This document shows, in pieces, positions 5,126 through 12,115 of a stretch of 12,115 nucleotides of DNA. This stretch comes from Oscillospiraceae bacterium (GTDB taxonomy: Bacteria > Bacillota > Clostridia > Oscillospirales > Oscillospiraceae), in assembly GCA_028708585.1 (NCBI GenBank), contig JAQVYO010000038.1, positions 1-12,115 on the forward strand, written 5' to 3'. The position numbers and the translations under genes are program-made. Under the pieces are notes generated by a model. The model was given only the letters and a program-made list of their open reading frames with translations. It ran no database searches and had not been told where the DNA came from. The number at the start of each line of letters is the position of its first letter. The stretch's first letter is position 1.

Positions 5126-6391
5126 ATGAAAATTATGGTTGTGGGCGGCGGCGGCCGTGAGCATGCCATTATAAAGGCCCTTCGGAAGAATCTGGAAATC
5201 ACCGAGATTTTTGCGCTCCCGGGAAATGGCGGGATCGCCGCGGACGCGATCTGCGCGGACATAGCCGCGAAGGACTTAAGCGGCATAACAGCGTTCGCGC
5301 GAGAGCGAAAGATTGACTTTGCCGTTGTAGCGCCGGACGATCCTCTGGTGCTGGGCGCGGTAGATTTACTGGATGCCATTGGGATACCCTGCTTCGGGCC
5401 AAACCAGGCGGCTGCCGCCATTGAAGGCAGCAAGGTTTTTTCTAAAAATCTGATGAAAAAATACGGTATACCCACCGCCCGCTTTGAAGTGTTTCGCGAT
5501 CCGGACAAAGCCGTTGCGTATTTAAAATCAGAACATATGTATCCCGCCGTCATCAAGGCGGACGGGCTTGCTTTGGGAAAGGGCGTTCTCATTGCGGAAA
5601 ACGAAGCCGAGGCTGTGAAGGCGGTGCACACTATCATGACTGAGAAGGCATTCGGCGAAAGCGGGAATCAGGTGGTCGTTGAAGAGTTTCTGACAGGCCC
5701 GGAGGTATCCGTTCTGAGCTTTACGGATGGAGAGACCATTGTGCCCATGGTTTCGTCCATGGACCACAAGCGGGCTTTCGATCATGACAGAGGCCCCAAT
5801 ACCGGCGGCATGGGTGCCATCGCGCCCAATCCGTTCTATACTGAGGACATTCAGAAAACCTGTATGGAAACGATTTTCCTTCCCACCATCCAAGCGATGA
5901 AAGCGGAGGGGCGGCCTTTTAAAGGCTGTCTTTATTTTGGACTGATGCTGACGCCAGACGGTCCCCGGGTGATTGAGTACAACTGCCGGTTCGGCGACCC
6001 GGAAGCGCAAGTGGTCCTGCCCTTGTTAAAAACCGACCTTCTGACCATAATGCAGGCGGTGTCTCAGGGGAAACTTAACGATGTAAACGTGGAATTTGAT
6101 TCCGGAGCTGCCTGCTGCGTGGTTGCCGCTTCGGGCGGGTATCCCGTCAAATACGAAAGGGGATATCCTGTTTCGTTTGGAAGGGCGGAATATTTACCCG
6201 ATGTGACGGTGTTTCACGCGGGTACCAAAAAAACTGATTCCGGGCTTGTTACCTCCGGAGGCAGAGTGCTGGGTGTTACGGCTACAGGGCCGGATCTGCC
6301 CCGGGCCATAGAGAAAGCCTATGCGGCGATGAATGAAATTTCTTTTAAGGACATGTTTTACAGATGGGATATTGGAGGAAGATGCGGTTAA
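5126..6391 (+). CDS. purD: Phosphoribosylamine-glycine ligase, GAR synthetase (PurD)
   Basis: PurD joins phosphoribosylamine and glycine using ATP to form GAR. The 421-residue length is standard. It is an ATP-grasp protein: N-terminal VVGGGGREHAI (5-15), the AAIEGSKVFSKNLMKKYGIPTA segment, AVIKADGLALGKGV in the nucleotide-binding part, DHDRGPNTGGMGAI, and the metal-binding segment NCRFGDPEAQ (286-295), where many relatives have NARFGDPE. A C-terminal PurD domain follows with GGYP and GGRVLGVTATG. The ATG at 5126 follows a weak AAGGCGG site, 14 nt after the purH stop. The stop codon is 1 nt before the purL start. Confidence 0.97.
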   Translation: MKIMVVGGGGREHAIIKALRKNLEITEIFALPGNGGIAADAICADIAAKDLSGITAFARERKIDFAVVAPDDPLVLGAVDLLDAIGIPCFGPNQAAAAIEGSKVFSKNLMKKYGIPTARFEVFRDPDKAVAYLKSEHMYPAVIKADGLALGKGVLIAENEAEAVKAVHTIMTEKAFGESGNQVVVEEFLTGPEVSVLSFTDGETIVPMVSSMDHKRAFDHDRGPNTGGMGAIAPNPFYTEDIQKTCMETIFLPTIQAMKAEGRPFKGCLYFGLMLTPDGPRVIEYNCRFGDPEAQVVLPLLKTDLLTIMQAVSQGKLNDVNVEFDSGAACCVVAASGGYPVKYERGYPVSFGRAEYLPDVTVFHAGTKKTDSGLVTSGGRVLGVTATGPDLPRAIEKAYAAMNEISFKDMFYRWDIGGRCG

Positions 6392-6395
6392 TATG
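6374..6395 (+). promoter_or_regulatory. purL ribosome binding site with long spacing
   Basis: GGAGG (6374-6378), inside the last codons of purD, is the only good ribosome binding site near the purL ATG at 6393, but 14 nt separate them, more than the usual 5-10. The purD TAA (6389-6391) ends 1 nt before the ATG, so initiation is probably by termination-reinitiation coupling. Confidence 0.6.
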
Positions 6396-9300
6396 GTATA
6401 TCGTGTTTATGTGGAAAAAAAGCCGCCCTTTGCCGGAGAGGCGGCGGAGCTTTTGGCGGATATCCGGACCAACCTGCGTATTTCGGAGCTGAAGGCCCTG
6501 CGGATTTTAAACCGGTATGATGTGGAGCGGATCGAAGAGGATCTCTTTGAGGATTGTAAACGGACGGTGTTTTCCGAGCCGCAGACGGATGTGATTTATG
6601 ATGCGCTGCCGGACTTTGCAGGCGCCTTGTTTGCGGTTGAATATCTGCCGGGCCAGTTTGACCAGCGGGCGGATTCCTGCGCCCAGTGCATCCAGATTGT
6701 TTCACAAAAAGAAAGGCCGCTGGTAAGGACGGCAAAGGTGTACATGCTGTCCGGATCTCTGACGGAAGAGCAGATCAGCAAGGTGAAGCAATATGTCATA
6801 AATCCGGTGGAAAGCCGGGAAGCCAGGCTGGAAAAAGTGACAACTTTGTCGGCAGCCTATGAGAACCCAGACCCGGTAGAGACCGTTGACGGGTTTATAA
6901 AATGTACCGATCAGGAACTAGACCTCCTTTTGAAAGACTATGCATTAGCCATGGATCTGGATGATCTTTGCCTGTGCAGGAAATATTTCCGGGAAGAAGG
7001 AAGGGACCCCACCGTTACCGAGCTGAGAATGCTGGACACCTACTGGTCGGATCATTGCCGCCATACCACTTTTATGACGGTGCTGGACAGCGTTTTGCTG
7101 GAAGACGGGCCGGCGGCGGAGGCCTGGGAGCGATATTTAAAGCTCCGGCGGGAGCTGAATATCCAGAAACCGGTTTGCCTCATGGATATGGGCACCATCG
7201 CCGCCAAGTATTTAAAGAGGGCGGGAAAGCTGAACGCGCTGGACGAATCTGAGGAAATCAATGCCTGCACGGTGAAAATGGATGTGGATGTGAACGGAGA
7301 AGTGCAGGATTGGCTTTTGCTGTTTAAAAATGAAACCCACAATCATCCAACAGAAATTGAGCCTTTCGGCGGCGCGGCCACCTGCATCGGCGGCGCGATC
7401 CGGGATCCTTTGTCCGGCCGGGGCTATGTATATCAGGCCATGCGTGTTACCGGAGCGTCCGACCCGACCGTTCCGGTCAGCGAAACCATTCCGGGCAAAC
7501 TGCCTCAGCGGAAGATCGTAACCGCGGCGGCCCAGGGATATAGTTCTTATGGAAACCAGATCGGCCTTGCCACGGGGTTGGTGGAAGAATTGTATCACCC
7601 GGGTTTCGCGGCAAAACGCATGGAGGTGGGAGCGGTGCTGGGCGCTGTCCCGGCGGCTTCTGTACGCAGGGAGGTCCCTGCCCCCGGCGACGTGGTAATT
7701 TTACTGGGCGGAAGAACCGGCCGGGATGGCTGCGGGGGCGCAACCGGTTCTTCCAAATCTCATACAGTCCATTCCTTAGAAAAGAGCGGAGCTGAAGTGC
7801 AGAAGGGCAACGCGCCGGAGGAACGGAAGCTCCAGCGCCTGTTCCGAAACCCGGAAGCAACGAAGCGCATCAAACGCTGCAACGACTTTGGAGCCGGGGG
7901 GGTATCCGTTGCCATTGGAGAATTGGCCGACGGCCTCCAAATTGATTTAAACGCCGTGCCCAAGAAATATGAGGGGCTGGACGGCACTGAACTTGCCATT
8001 AGCGAATCTCAGGAACGGATGGCGGTGGTGGTAAGCGGGGAAGATGCAAAGTGGTTTATTGCCCTTGCCGGGGAAGAAAACCTAGAAGCTACCATCGTTG
8101 CCAAAGTAACAAAGGAGCCAAGGCTCTCGATGTTCTGGAACGGCGACGAGATCGTCAATCTTTCAAGAGAGTTTCTCAATTCTGCGGGAGCGAAAAAAAC
8201 CGCAAAAGCAAGAGTTGCAGCGCCTCAGGCATTCGAGAAGGAACGCTTGGAGGATGTTTCGGATGCGTTCCGCAAGCTGGTGGGGGACCTGAACGTCTGT
8301 TCCAAGAGGGGGCTTTCCGAGCGGTTTGATTCCACCATTGGCGCGGGAACGGTTCTGATGCCGTTCGGCGGGGTGCGTCAGCGCACGCCGATCCAGGCAA
8401 TGGCGGCCAAAATTCCCGTTTTGGGCGGAGAGAGCAAAACCTGTTCTTTGATGGCTTACGGGTGCAATCCGTTCATCAGCGAAAAAAGTCCCTATCACGG
8501 GGCATATCTTTCGGTGGTGGAATCGGTTTCCAAATTGATTGCCGCCGGCGGAGAGATTGAACGGTGCTATCTTTCGTTCCAGGAGTATTTTGAACGGCTG
8601 CGGAAAGAACCGCTGCGCTGGGGGAAGCCGGTCGCCGCGCTTTTGGGAGCGCTGGATGCGCAGCTGGATCTGGGCGTTGCCGCGGTGGGCGGAAAAGATT
8701 CCATGAGCGGCTCTTTTGAGCGGCTGGATGTGCCGCCTACCCTGATTTCCTTTGCGGTTTCCGTGACAGATGCGAACACTGTGATATCTCCGGAATTTAA
8801 GCGTCCGGGAGCAAAAGTCATTCTGCTGAAGCCGGAGAGCGGCCAAAACGGCCTGCCCGAGCGGGAAAGCCTGCTGAAAATCTATGGGGAAGTTTCCCGC
8901 TTGATCCGGGAAAAGAAAGCGGTGTCCGTTTCTACGCCCGTTTATGGCGGCATTGCCGAAGCAATCTTTAAAATGTGTCTTGGAAACGGTTTGGGTTTCC
9001 GATTTGCGGAAGAGTTTGATATGGGCCGCGCCTTTTCCTATTGTTACGGCGGGTTCCTTTTGGAGCTTGCCGGCGAAGAGGAAGTCGGAGAGCTTTTGGG
9101 ATGCACCACCGACCTTCCTTCCATTGCCTATCAAGGCGGAAAAGTTTCTATGCCGGAATTGGAAGAGATTTATGAGGGCAGACTGGAGCGCATTTTCCCT
9201 TGCGATCGAAAGGAAGAAAAGGAGAAGATTCCAACTCTTTCCTATGAGACGCAGAAGCGGATTTTTCCCAAACAGAAAATTGCGAAGCCCCGGGTTCTGA

Positions 9301-10082
9301 TTCCCGTGTTCCCAGGGACCAACTGCGAATATGATTCCGCCGAGGCACTGCGGCGCGCGGGCGCCGTGCCGGAGATTATGGTGATCAAAAATCTGTCCGC
9401 CGCGGATATTACCGCTTCGGTGGAAGCGTTTGCCGCCGGGGTCCAAAAGGCGCAGATGATTGTGGTTCCAGGCGGTTTTTCCGGAGGCGACGAACCAGAC
9501 GGCGCCGGTAAATTTATCACCGCGTTCTTTCGTAATTCAAAAATCAAAGACCAGGTACACCGCCTTTTAAAAGAGCGGGATGGGCTTATGTGCGGCATTT
9601 GCAACGGATTTCAGGCGCTGATTAAGCTGGGGCTTGTGCCTTATGGGGAAATTCGGGACGCCGATTTGGTTCACCCTACTTTGACAAACAACCGCATTGG
9701 CCGCCATCAATCCCGGCTGGTGCGCGTCCGGGTGGCTTCCAACGCATCTCCGTGGTTGATGCACAGTAAGGTGGGAGATACGCACCTGGTGCCCATTTCT
9801 CATGGGGAAGGGCGATTTATTTGCAGCCCGGAGCTTGTAAAGGAACTGGCGGACAGAGGACAGATTGCAACGCAGTATGTGGACATGAAAGGAAATGCTT
9901 CCATGGATATAGATGCCAACCCCAACGGTTCCGCATGGGCGGTGGAGGGCATTACTTCTCCGGACGGCAGAGTTCTGGGGCGGATGGCGCACAGTGAACG
10001 AACGGGAAAGGACCTCTATAAAAACGTACCCGGAAAATGGGACAATACCTTTTTCCGCGGTGCTGTGGATTATTTTCAGTGA
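6393..10082 (+). CDS. purL: Phosphoribosylformylglycinamidine synthase, single-chain clostridial type (PurL)
   Basis: This 1229-residue enzyme converts FGAR, glutamine and ATP to FGAM. It fuses what Bacillus encodes as PurS, PurL and PurQ, and matches the shorter clostridial single-chain clade rather than the roughly 1295-residue E. coli form. In order: a PurS-like N terminus (1-80), LDTYWSDHCRHTTF (214-227), KNETHNHPTEIEPFGG (312-327), a second AIR-synthase-like half including GGKDSMSGSF, and a class I glutamine amidotransferase domain from about 966. The amidotransferase triad is visible: Cys1070 in GICNGFQ, and His1200 and Glu1202 in MAHSER. Translation is chosen to start at 6393 because MVYRVYVEKKP matches the family start. 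It is the last gene of the operon and is followed by a terminator. Confidence 0.97.
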   Translation: MVYRVYVEKKPPFAGEAAELLADIRTNLRISELKALRILNRYDVERIEEDLFEDCKRTVFSEPQTDVIYDALPDFAGALFAVEYLPGQFDQRADSCAQCIQIVSQKERPLVRTAKVYMLSGSLTEEQISKVKQYVINPVESREARLEKVTTLSAAYENPDPVETVDGFIKCTDQELDLLLKDYALAMDLDDLCLCRKYFREEGRDPTVTELRMLDTYWSDHCRHTTFMTVLDSVLLEDGPAAEAWERYLKLRRELNIQKPVCLMDMGTIAAKYLKRAGKLNALDESEEINACTVKMDVDVNGEVQDWLLLFKNETHNHPTEIEPFGGAATCIGGAIRDPLSGRGYVYQAMRVTGASDPTVPVSETIPGKLPQRKIVTAAAQGYSSYGNQIGLATGLVEELYHPGFAAKRMEVGAVLGAVPAASVRREVPAPGDVVILLGGRTGRDGCGGATGSSKSHTVHSLEKSGAEVQKGNAPEERKLQRLFRNPEATKRIKRCNDFGAGGVSVAIGELADGLQIDLNAVPKKYEGLDGTELAISESQERMAVVVSGEDAKWFIALAGEENLEATIVAKVTKEPRLSMFWNGDEIVNLSREFLNSAGAKKTAKARVAAPQAFEKERLEDVSDAFRKLVGDLNVCSKRGLSERFDSTIGAGTVLMPFGGVRQRTPIQAMAAKIPVLGGESKTCSLMAYGCNPFISEKSPYHGAYLSVVESVSKLIAAGGEIERCYLSFQEYFERLRKEPLRWGKPVAALLGALDAQLDLGVAAVGGKDSMSGSFERLDVPPTLISFAVSVTDANTVISPEFKRPGAKVILLKPESGQNGLPERESLLKIYGEVSRLIREKKAVSVSTPVYGGIAEAIFKMCLGNGLGFRFAEEFDMGRAFSYCYGGFLLELAGEEEVGELLGCTTDLPSIAYQGGKVSMPELEEIYEGRLERIFPCDRKEEKEKIPTLSYETQKRIFPKQKIAKPRVLIPVFPGTNCEYDSAEALRRAGAVPEIMVIKNLSAADITASVEAFAAGVQKAQMIVVPGGFSGGDEPDGAGKFITAFFRNSKIKDQVHRLLKERDGLMCGICNGFQALIKLGLVPYGEIRDADLVHPTLTNNRIGRHQSRLVRVRVASNASPWLMHSKVGDTHLVPISHGEGRFICSPELVKELADRGQIATQYVDMKGNASMDIDANPNGSAWAVEGITSPDGRVLGRMAHSERTGKDLYKNVPGKWDNTFFRGAVDYFQ

Positions 10083-10101
10083 TAAAATTTGGGTTTTGCG
10101 C

Positions 10102-10139
10102 CGGAACGGTTAATTTAGCTGTTCCGATGAGCTTTTTTT
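10102..10139 (+). terminator. Terminator after purL
   Basis: Positions 10102-10111 pair with 10117-10126 over 10 bp, including two G.T pairs, around the loop AATTT. Seven T residues follow at 10133-10139 after a 6-nt gap. It lies 20 nt past the purL stop. The gap before the T run is a little longer than ideal, so some read-through into the following small gene is possible. Confidence 0.65.
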
Positions 10140-10227
10140 GAAATTGACCAGTTTGTTCCTGCCGCCGTTTTCTGTTGCCGCCGTATATTTCAGATTCCTC
10201 TGCAAAGCATACGTTTGAGGTGATGGC

Positions 10228-10419
10228 ATGGACGAGCATGACTCCGCAATCAGCGAAATGCCCATTGGTTTTGGAATGGAGCTGGCGAAAAACTTAAACG
10301 CTTTGAGACGTTTTTCCGAGCTGCCGAAATCCCAGCAGAAATCTTTGGTGGAAGGCGCGCGCCAGGTAAACTCCAAAGAGGACATGCGCTCCTATGTCGG
10401 CCAAATTGAGCAGAAATAG
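10228..10419 (+). CDS. Small protein of unknown function, 63 residues
   Basis: I do not recognise a named family. The ATG is preceded at good distance by GAGGTGAT (10217-10224), which supports real translation. The product is soluble-looking and mostly helical in character, with no signal peptide, transmembrane segment or cysteine. It has a short acidic start, then MPIGFGMELAKNLNALRRF (11-29), SELPKSQQKSLVEGARQV (30-47) and a C-terminal NSKEDMRSYVGQIE stretch. From memory, similar short proteins with an IGFGM segment and a SKE(D/E)M motif occur as hypothetical proteins in Clostridia; that needs a search. It lies between the purL terminator and the shared terminator at 10521-10557. No clear promoter of its own was found. 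Confidence 0.7.
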   Translation: MDEHDSAISEMPIGFGMELAKNLNALRRFSELPKSQQKSLVEGARQVNSKEDMRSYVGQIEQK

Positions 10420-10520
10420 GAAGGAAAGCCGGATCAGAGCAAAAAATTGTTTGGCAAGGCAGCACACGATCGAGGTAAGATCGATGTAAAATGAGAACGC
10501 TCTTTGCCGGAAGACTGTGA

Positions 10521-10557
10521 AAAGCCGCAGACATCTGCATGAGATGCCTGCGGCTTT
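10521..10557. terminator. Strong hairpin, probable bidirectional terminator
   Basis: A 10-bp stem pairs 10521-10530 with 10548-10557. After a single mismatch a 5-bp stem pairs 10532-10536 with 10542-10546 around the loop GCATG. It lies between two converging genes. On the minus strand, downstream of ribH, the hairpin ends in TTTT, as expected of an intrinsic terminator; on the plus strand the T tract is shorter (CTTTCC). It should end the riboflavin transcript and may also stop transcription from the left. Confidence 0.8.
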
Positions 10558-10597
10558 CCTGAAGGAGCGCCGCCAAGGGGTGTTGCGCTGCTTTCCG

Positions 10598-11059
10598 TTA
10601 TATCTTGCGGATCAAATTTACCATTTCAATGGCGGAAAGCGCACAGTCGTATCCTTTGTTTCCTACTTTTGTACCGGCCCGTTCAATGGCCTGTTCGATG
10701 TTTTCGGTGGTTAAGACGCCGAACAGCACGGGCATAGATGTATCCATGGAGATGCGGGCAATGCCTTTGGCCACTTCAGAGCAAACGTAATCATAATGCG
10801 TCGTGGCGCCTCGTATGACGGCGCCCAGGCAAATAATCGCGTCATACGCCCCGGATTTTGCCATTTTTTCCGCCGCAAGGGGAATTTCGAAGGCTCCTGG
10901 AACCAGTGCCAGAGTAATATCTTCCTCCTGGACATTGTGCCGCAGCAGCCCGTCTTTGGCTCCGCTGATCAGTTTTGAGGTAATAAATTCATTAAATCGA
11001 GAGGCGACAATGCCGATTTTTATGCCCTCCGCAACAACGTTTCCTTCTAGAATTTTCAT
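10598..11059 (-). CDS. ribH: 6,7-dimethyl-8-ribityllumazine synthase (RibH)
   Basis: Lumazine synthase condenses 5-amino-6-ribitylaminouracil with 3,4-dihydroxy-2-butanone 4-phosphate, the penultimate step of riboflavin synthesis; the family forms pentamers or 60-mer capsids. With the start at 11059 the protein has 153 residues and its key residues fall at the same numbers as in Bacillus RibH: Phe22 in SRFNEF, GAFEIP (55-60), the catalytic His88 in TTHYDYV, and Arg127 in ERAGTK. A GTG at 11071 would add four residues but overlaps the ribosome binding site GGAG (11074-11071), so the ATG is preferred. It lies 30 nt downstream of ribBA in the same direction and is followed by the terminator at 10521-10557. 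Confidence 0.96.
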   Translation of the reverse strand: MKILEGNVVAEGIKIGIVASRFNEFITSKLISGAKDGLLRHNVQEEDITLALVPGAFEIPLAAEKMAKSGAYDAIICLGAVIRGATTHYDYVCSEVAKGIARISMDTSMPVLFGVLTTENIEQAIERAGTKVGNKGYDCALSAIEMVNLIRKI

Positions 11060-11070
11060 TGATTGATTCA

Positions 11071-11074
11071 CTCC
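11071..11074 (-). promoter_or_regulatory. ribH ribosome binding site
   Basis: GGAG on the minus strand ends 11 nt before the ATG at 11059. It directly abuts the alternative GTG at 11071, which rules that codon out as an efficient start and fixes the RibH N terminus as MKILEGN. Confidence 0.6.
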
Positions 11075-11089
11075 AAATCCATTGATTTT

Positions 11090-12115
11090 TTACTGGCCAT
11101 ATGTGAGCATATGGCCCATTTTGTGCTGTTTTGTCAGAAGATAAAAGGCGTCCTGCCGCCCAAGTTCCATTTGAATGGGAATGCGTTCGGTGATTTCAAG
11201 GCCATATTCGGACAGATCGGATATTTTTGTGGGATTATTGGTCAGCAGCCGCAGCTTGGTAATGCCAAGACCGGTCAAAATCTGGGAGCCAGCGCTGTAA
11301 TCTCTCAGGTCAGGGGCGAATCCAAGTTTGATGTTTGCTTCTACGGTGTCCAGCCCCTTATCCTGCAGTGCGTAGGCCCGGATTTTATTGATGAGGCCGA
11401 TTCCCCGCCCTTCCTGTCTCAAATAGACCAAAATACCTCTCTTTTCCTTTGCAATTTGCTGAAGAGCCGAAGAAAGCTGCTGGCCGCAATCGCACCGGAG
11501 GGAGCCAAATACGTCGCCGGTTAGGCATTCGGAATGGACCCGGCACAGAACAGGCGCGCCGTCGTCCACTTTGCCCATGACCAGCGCCACATGGTGCTCC
11601 CCGGTAATGGAATTTTCAAACCCGTGAATGGTAAATTCTCCGTAAGCTGTAGGGAGCTTGGCGGAGGCGACCAGATGCATAAACCGGTCGGATCGTTTGC
11701 GGTATGCTTTTAGGGCCTGAATGGTGATGAATCCAAGGCCGTGCCTTTTGGCAAACTCTATCAGCTTGCCTTTGCGCATCATGGTTCCGTCGTCGTCCAT
11801 GATTTCGCAGCAAAGGCCCACCTGGGGCAGGCCCGCCAGCCGCAGCAAATCGACGGTGGCTTCCGTGTGCCCCGCCCGTTCCAGAACGCCGCCTTTCTTG
11901 GCTTCCAAGGGAAACATGTGGCCGGGCCGGCGAAAATCTTCCGGTTTTGCCATTTCCTCGACGCATTTCATGGCGGTGATAGACCGTTCGGCTGCGGAAA
12001 TGCCCGTTGTGGTATCCACATGGTCGATGGATTCTGTGAAGGCGGTGTAGTGGTTGTCCGTGTTATTTTGGACCATTTGAGATAGCCCCAGCTTTTGAAC
12101 ATAGGCGGTGCTCAT
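11090..12115 (-). CDS. ribBA: Bifunctional DHBP synthase / GTP cyclohydrolase II (RibBA), 5' end cut by the window
   Basis: RibBA makes both riboflavin precursors: 3,4-dihydroxy-2-butanone 4-phosphate from ribulose 5-phosphate (N-terminal half) and the pyrimidine precursor from GTP (C-terminal half). The 341 visible residues begin inside the first domain; the ATG at the window edge is an internal Met, since relatives have about 55 more N-terminal residues including the acidic EDRE motif. Visible DHBP synthase motifs are TTGISAAERS (36-45), RRPGHMFPL (62-70) and AGHTEATVDL (81-90). The GTP cyclohydrolase II part shows the zinc cysteines 197, 208 and 210 (SECLTG and RCDCG), RQEGRGIGL (233-241) and NNPTK (293-297). 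ribH follows 30 nt downstream, so the two are one operon. Confidence 0.96.
   Translation of the reverse strand: MSTAYVQKLGLSQMVQNNTDNHYTAFTESIDHVDTTTGISAAERSITAMKCVEEMAKPEDFRRPGHMFPLEAKKGGVLERAGHTEATVDLLRLAGLPQVGLCCEIMDDDGTMMRKGKLIEFAKRHGLGFITIQALKAYRKRSDRFMHLVASAKLPTAYGEFTIHGFENSITGEHHVALVMGKVDDGAPVLCRVHSECLTGDVFGSLRCDCGQQLSSALQQIAKEKRGILVYLRQEGRGIGLINKIRAYALQDKGLDTVEANIKLGFAPDLRDYSAGSQILTGLGITKLRLLTNNPTKISDLSEYGLEITERIPIQMELGRQDAFYLLTKQHKMGHMLTYGQ

Noticed and set aside
8163..9446. 427-codon open frame on the minus strand inside purL
   Set aside because: It is antisense to a fully conserved coding region, has no family resemblance, and is explained by codon bias of purL.

Overview
The window looks like chromosomal DNA of a Firmicute of class Clostridia, probably an Oscillospiraceae/Ruminococcaceae-type gut anaerobe. 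The evidence is the AGGAGG-type ribosome binding sites, a single-chain FGAM synthase of about 1230 residues, the separation of the two PurH activities into two genes, a tRNA gene that encodes its own CCA, and the purine and riboflavin gene sets typical of that group. The taxon is an inference from protein character; no species can be named.

Layout. (1) Positions 1-435, minus strand: a small tRNA transcription unit. It has a good promoter (407-435), then three degenerate tRNA-like stretches resembling tRNA-Glu(CTC), tRNA-Lys(CTT) and the 5' half of tRNA-Arg(CCT), then one intact tRNA-Arg(CCT) (40-116) and a rho-independent terminator (1-37). (2) Positions 436-974: a gene-free interval with several hairpins, the likely promoter of the purine operon and an inverted repeat at its start point. 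(3) Positions 975-10082, plus strand: a tightly packed purine operon, purE-purM-purN-purO-purH-purD-purL, with overlapping or nearly touching genes, ended by a terminator at 10102-10139. (4) Positions 10228-10419, plus strand: a 63-residue protein of unknown function. (5) Positions 10521-10557: a strong hairpin that probably serves as a shared terminator for converging transcription. (6) Positions 10598-12115, minus strand: ribH and the 3' part of ribBA, the end of a riboflavin operon that continues beyond the right edge.

How the genes work together. PurD, PurN, PurL and PurM carry out GAR synthesis, GAR formylation, FGAM formation and AIR formation. PurE acts on the carboxylation step. The stand-alone AICAR transformylase (purH) and the PurO-type IMP cyclohydrolase perform the last two steps, which most bacteria assign to one bifunctional PurH. 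PurF, PurC, PurB and PurK are not in the window. RibBA makes both precursors of lumazine, and RibH condenses them (in modified form) to 6,7-dimethyl-8-ribityllumazine.

No mobile element, CRISPR array, defence system or wholly new multi-gene system is visible. The least ordinary parts are the decaying tRNA array with its tandem half-copy of tRNA-Arg, the structured non-coding interval upstream of purE, the PurO/PurH split, and a possible purF scar between purE and purM.
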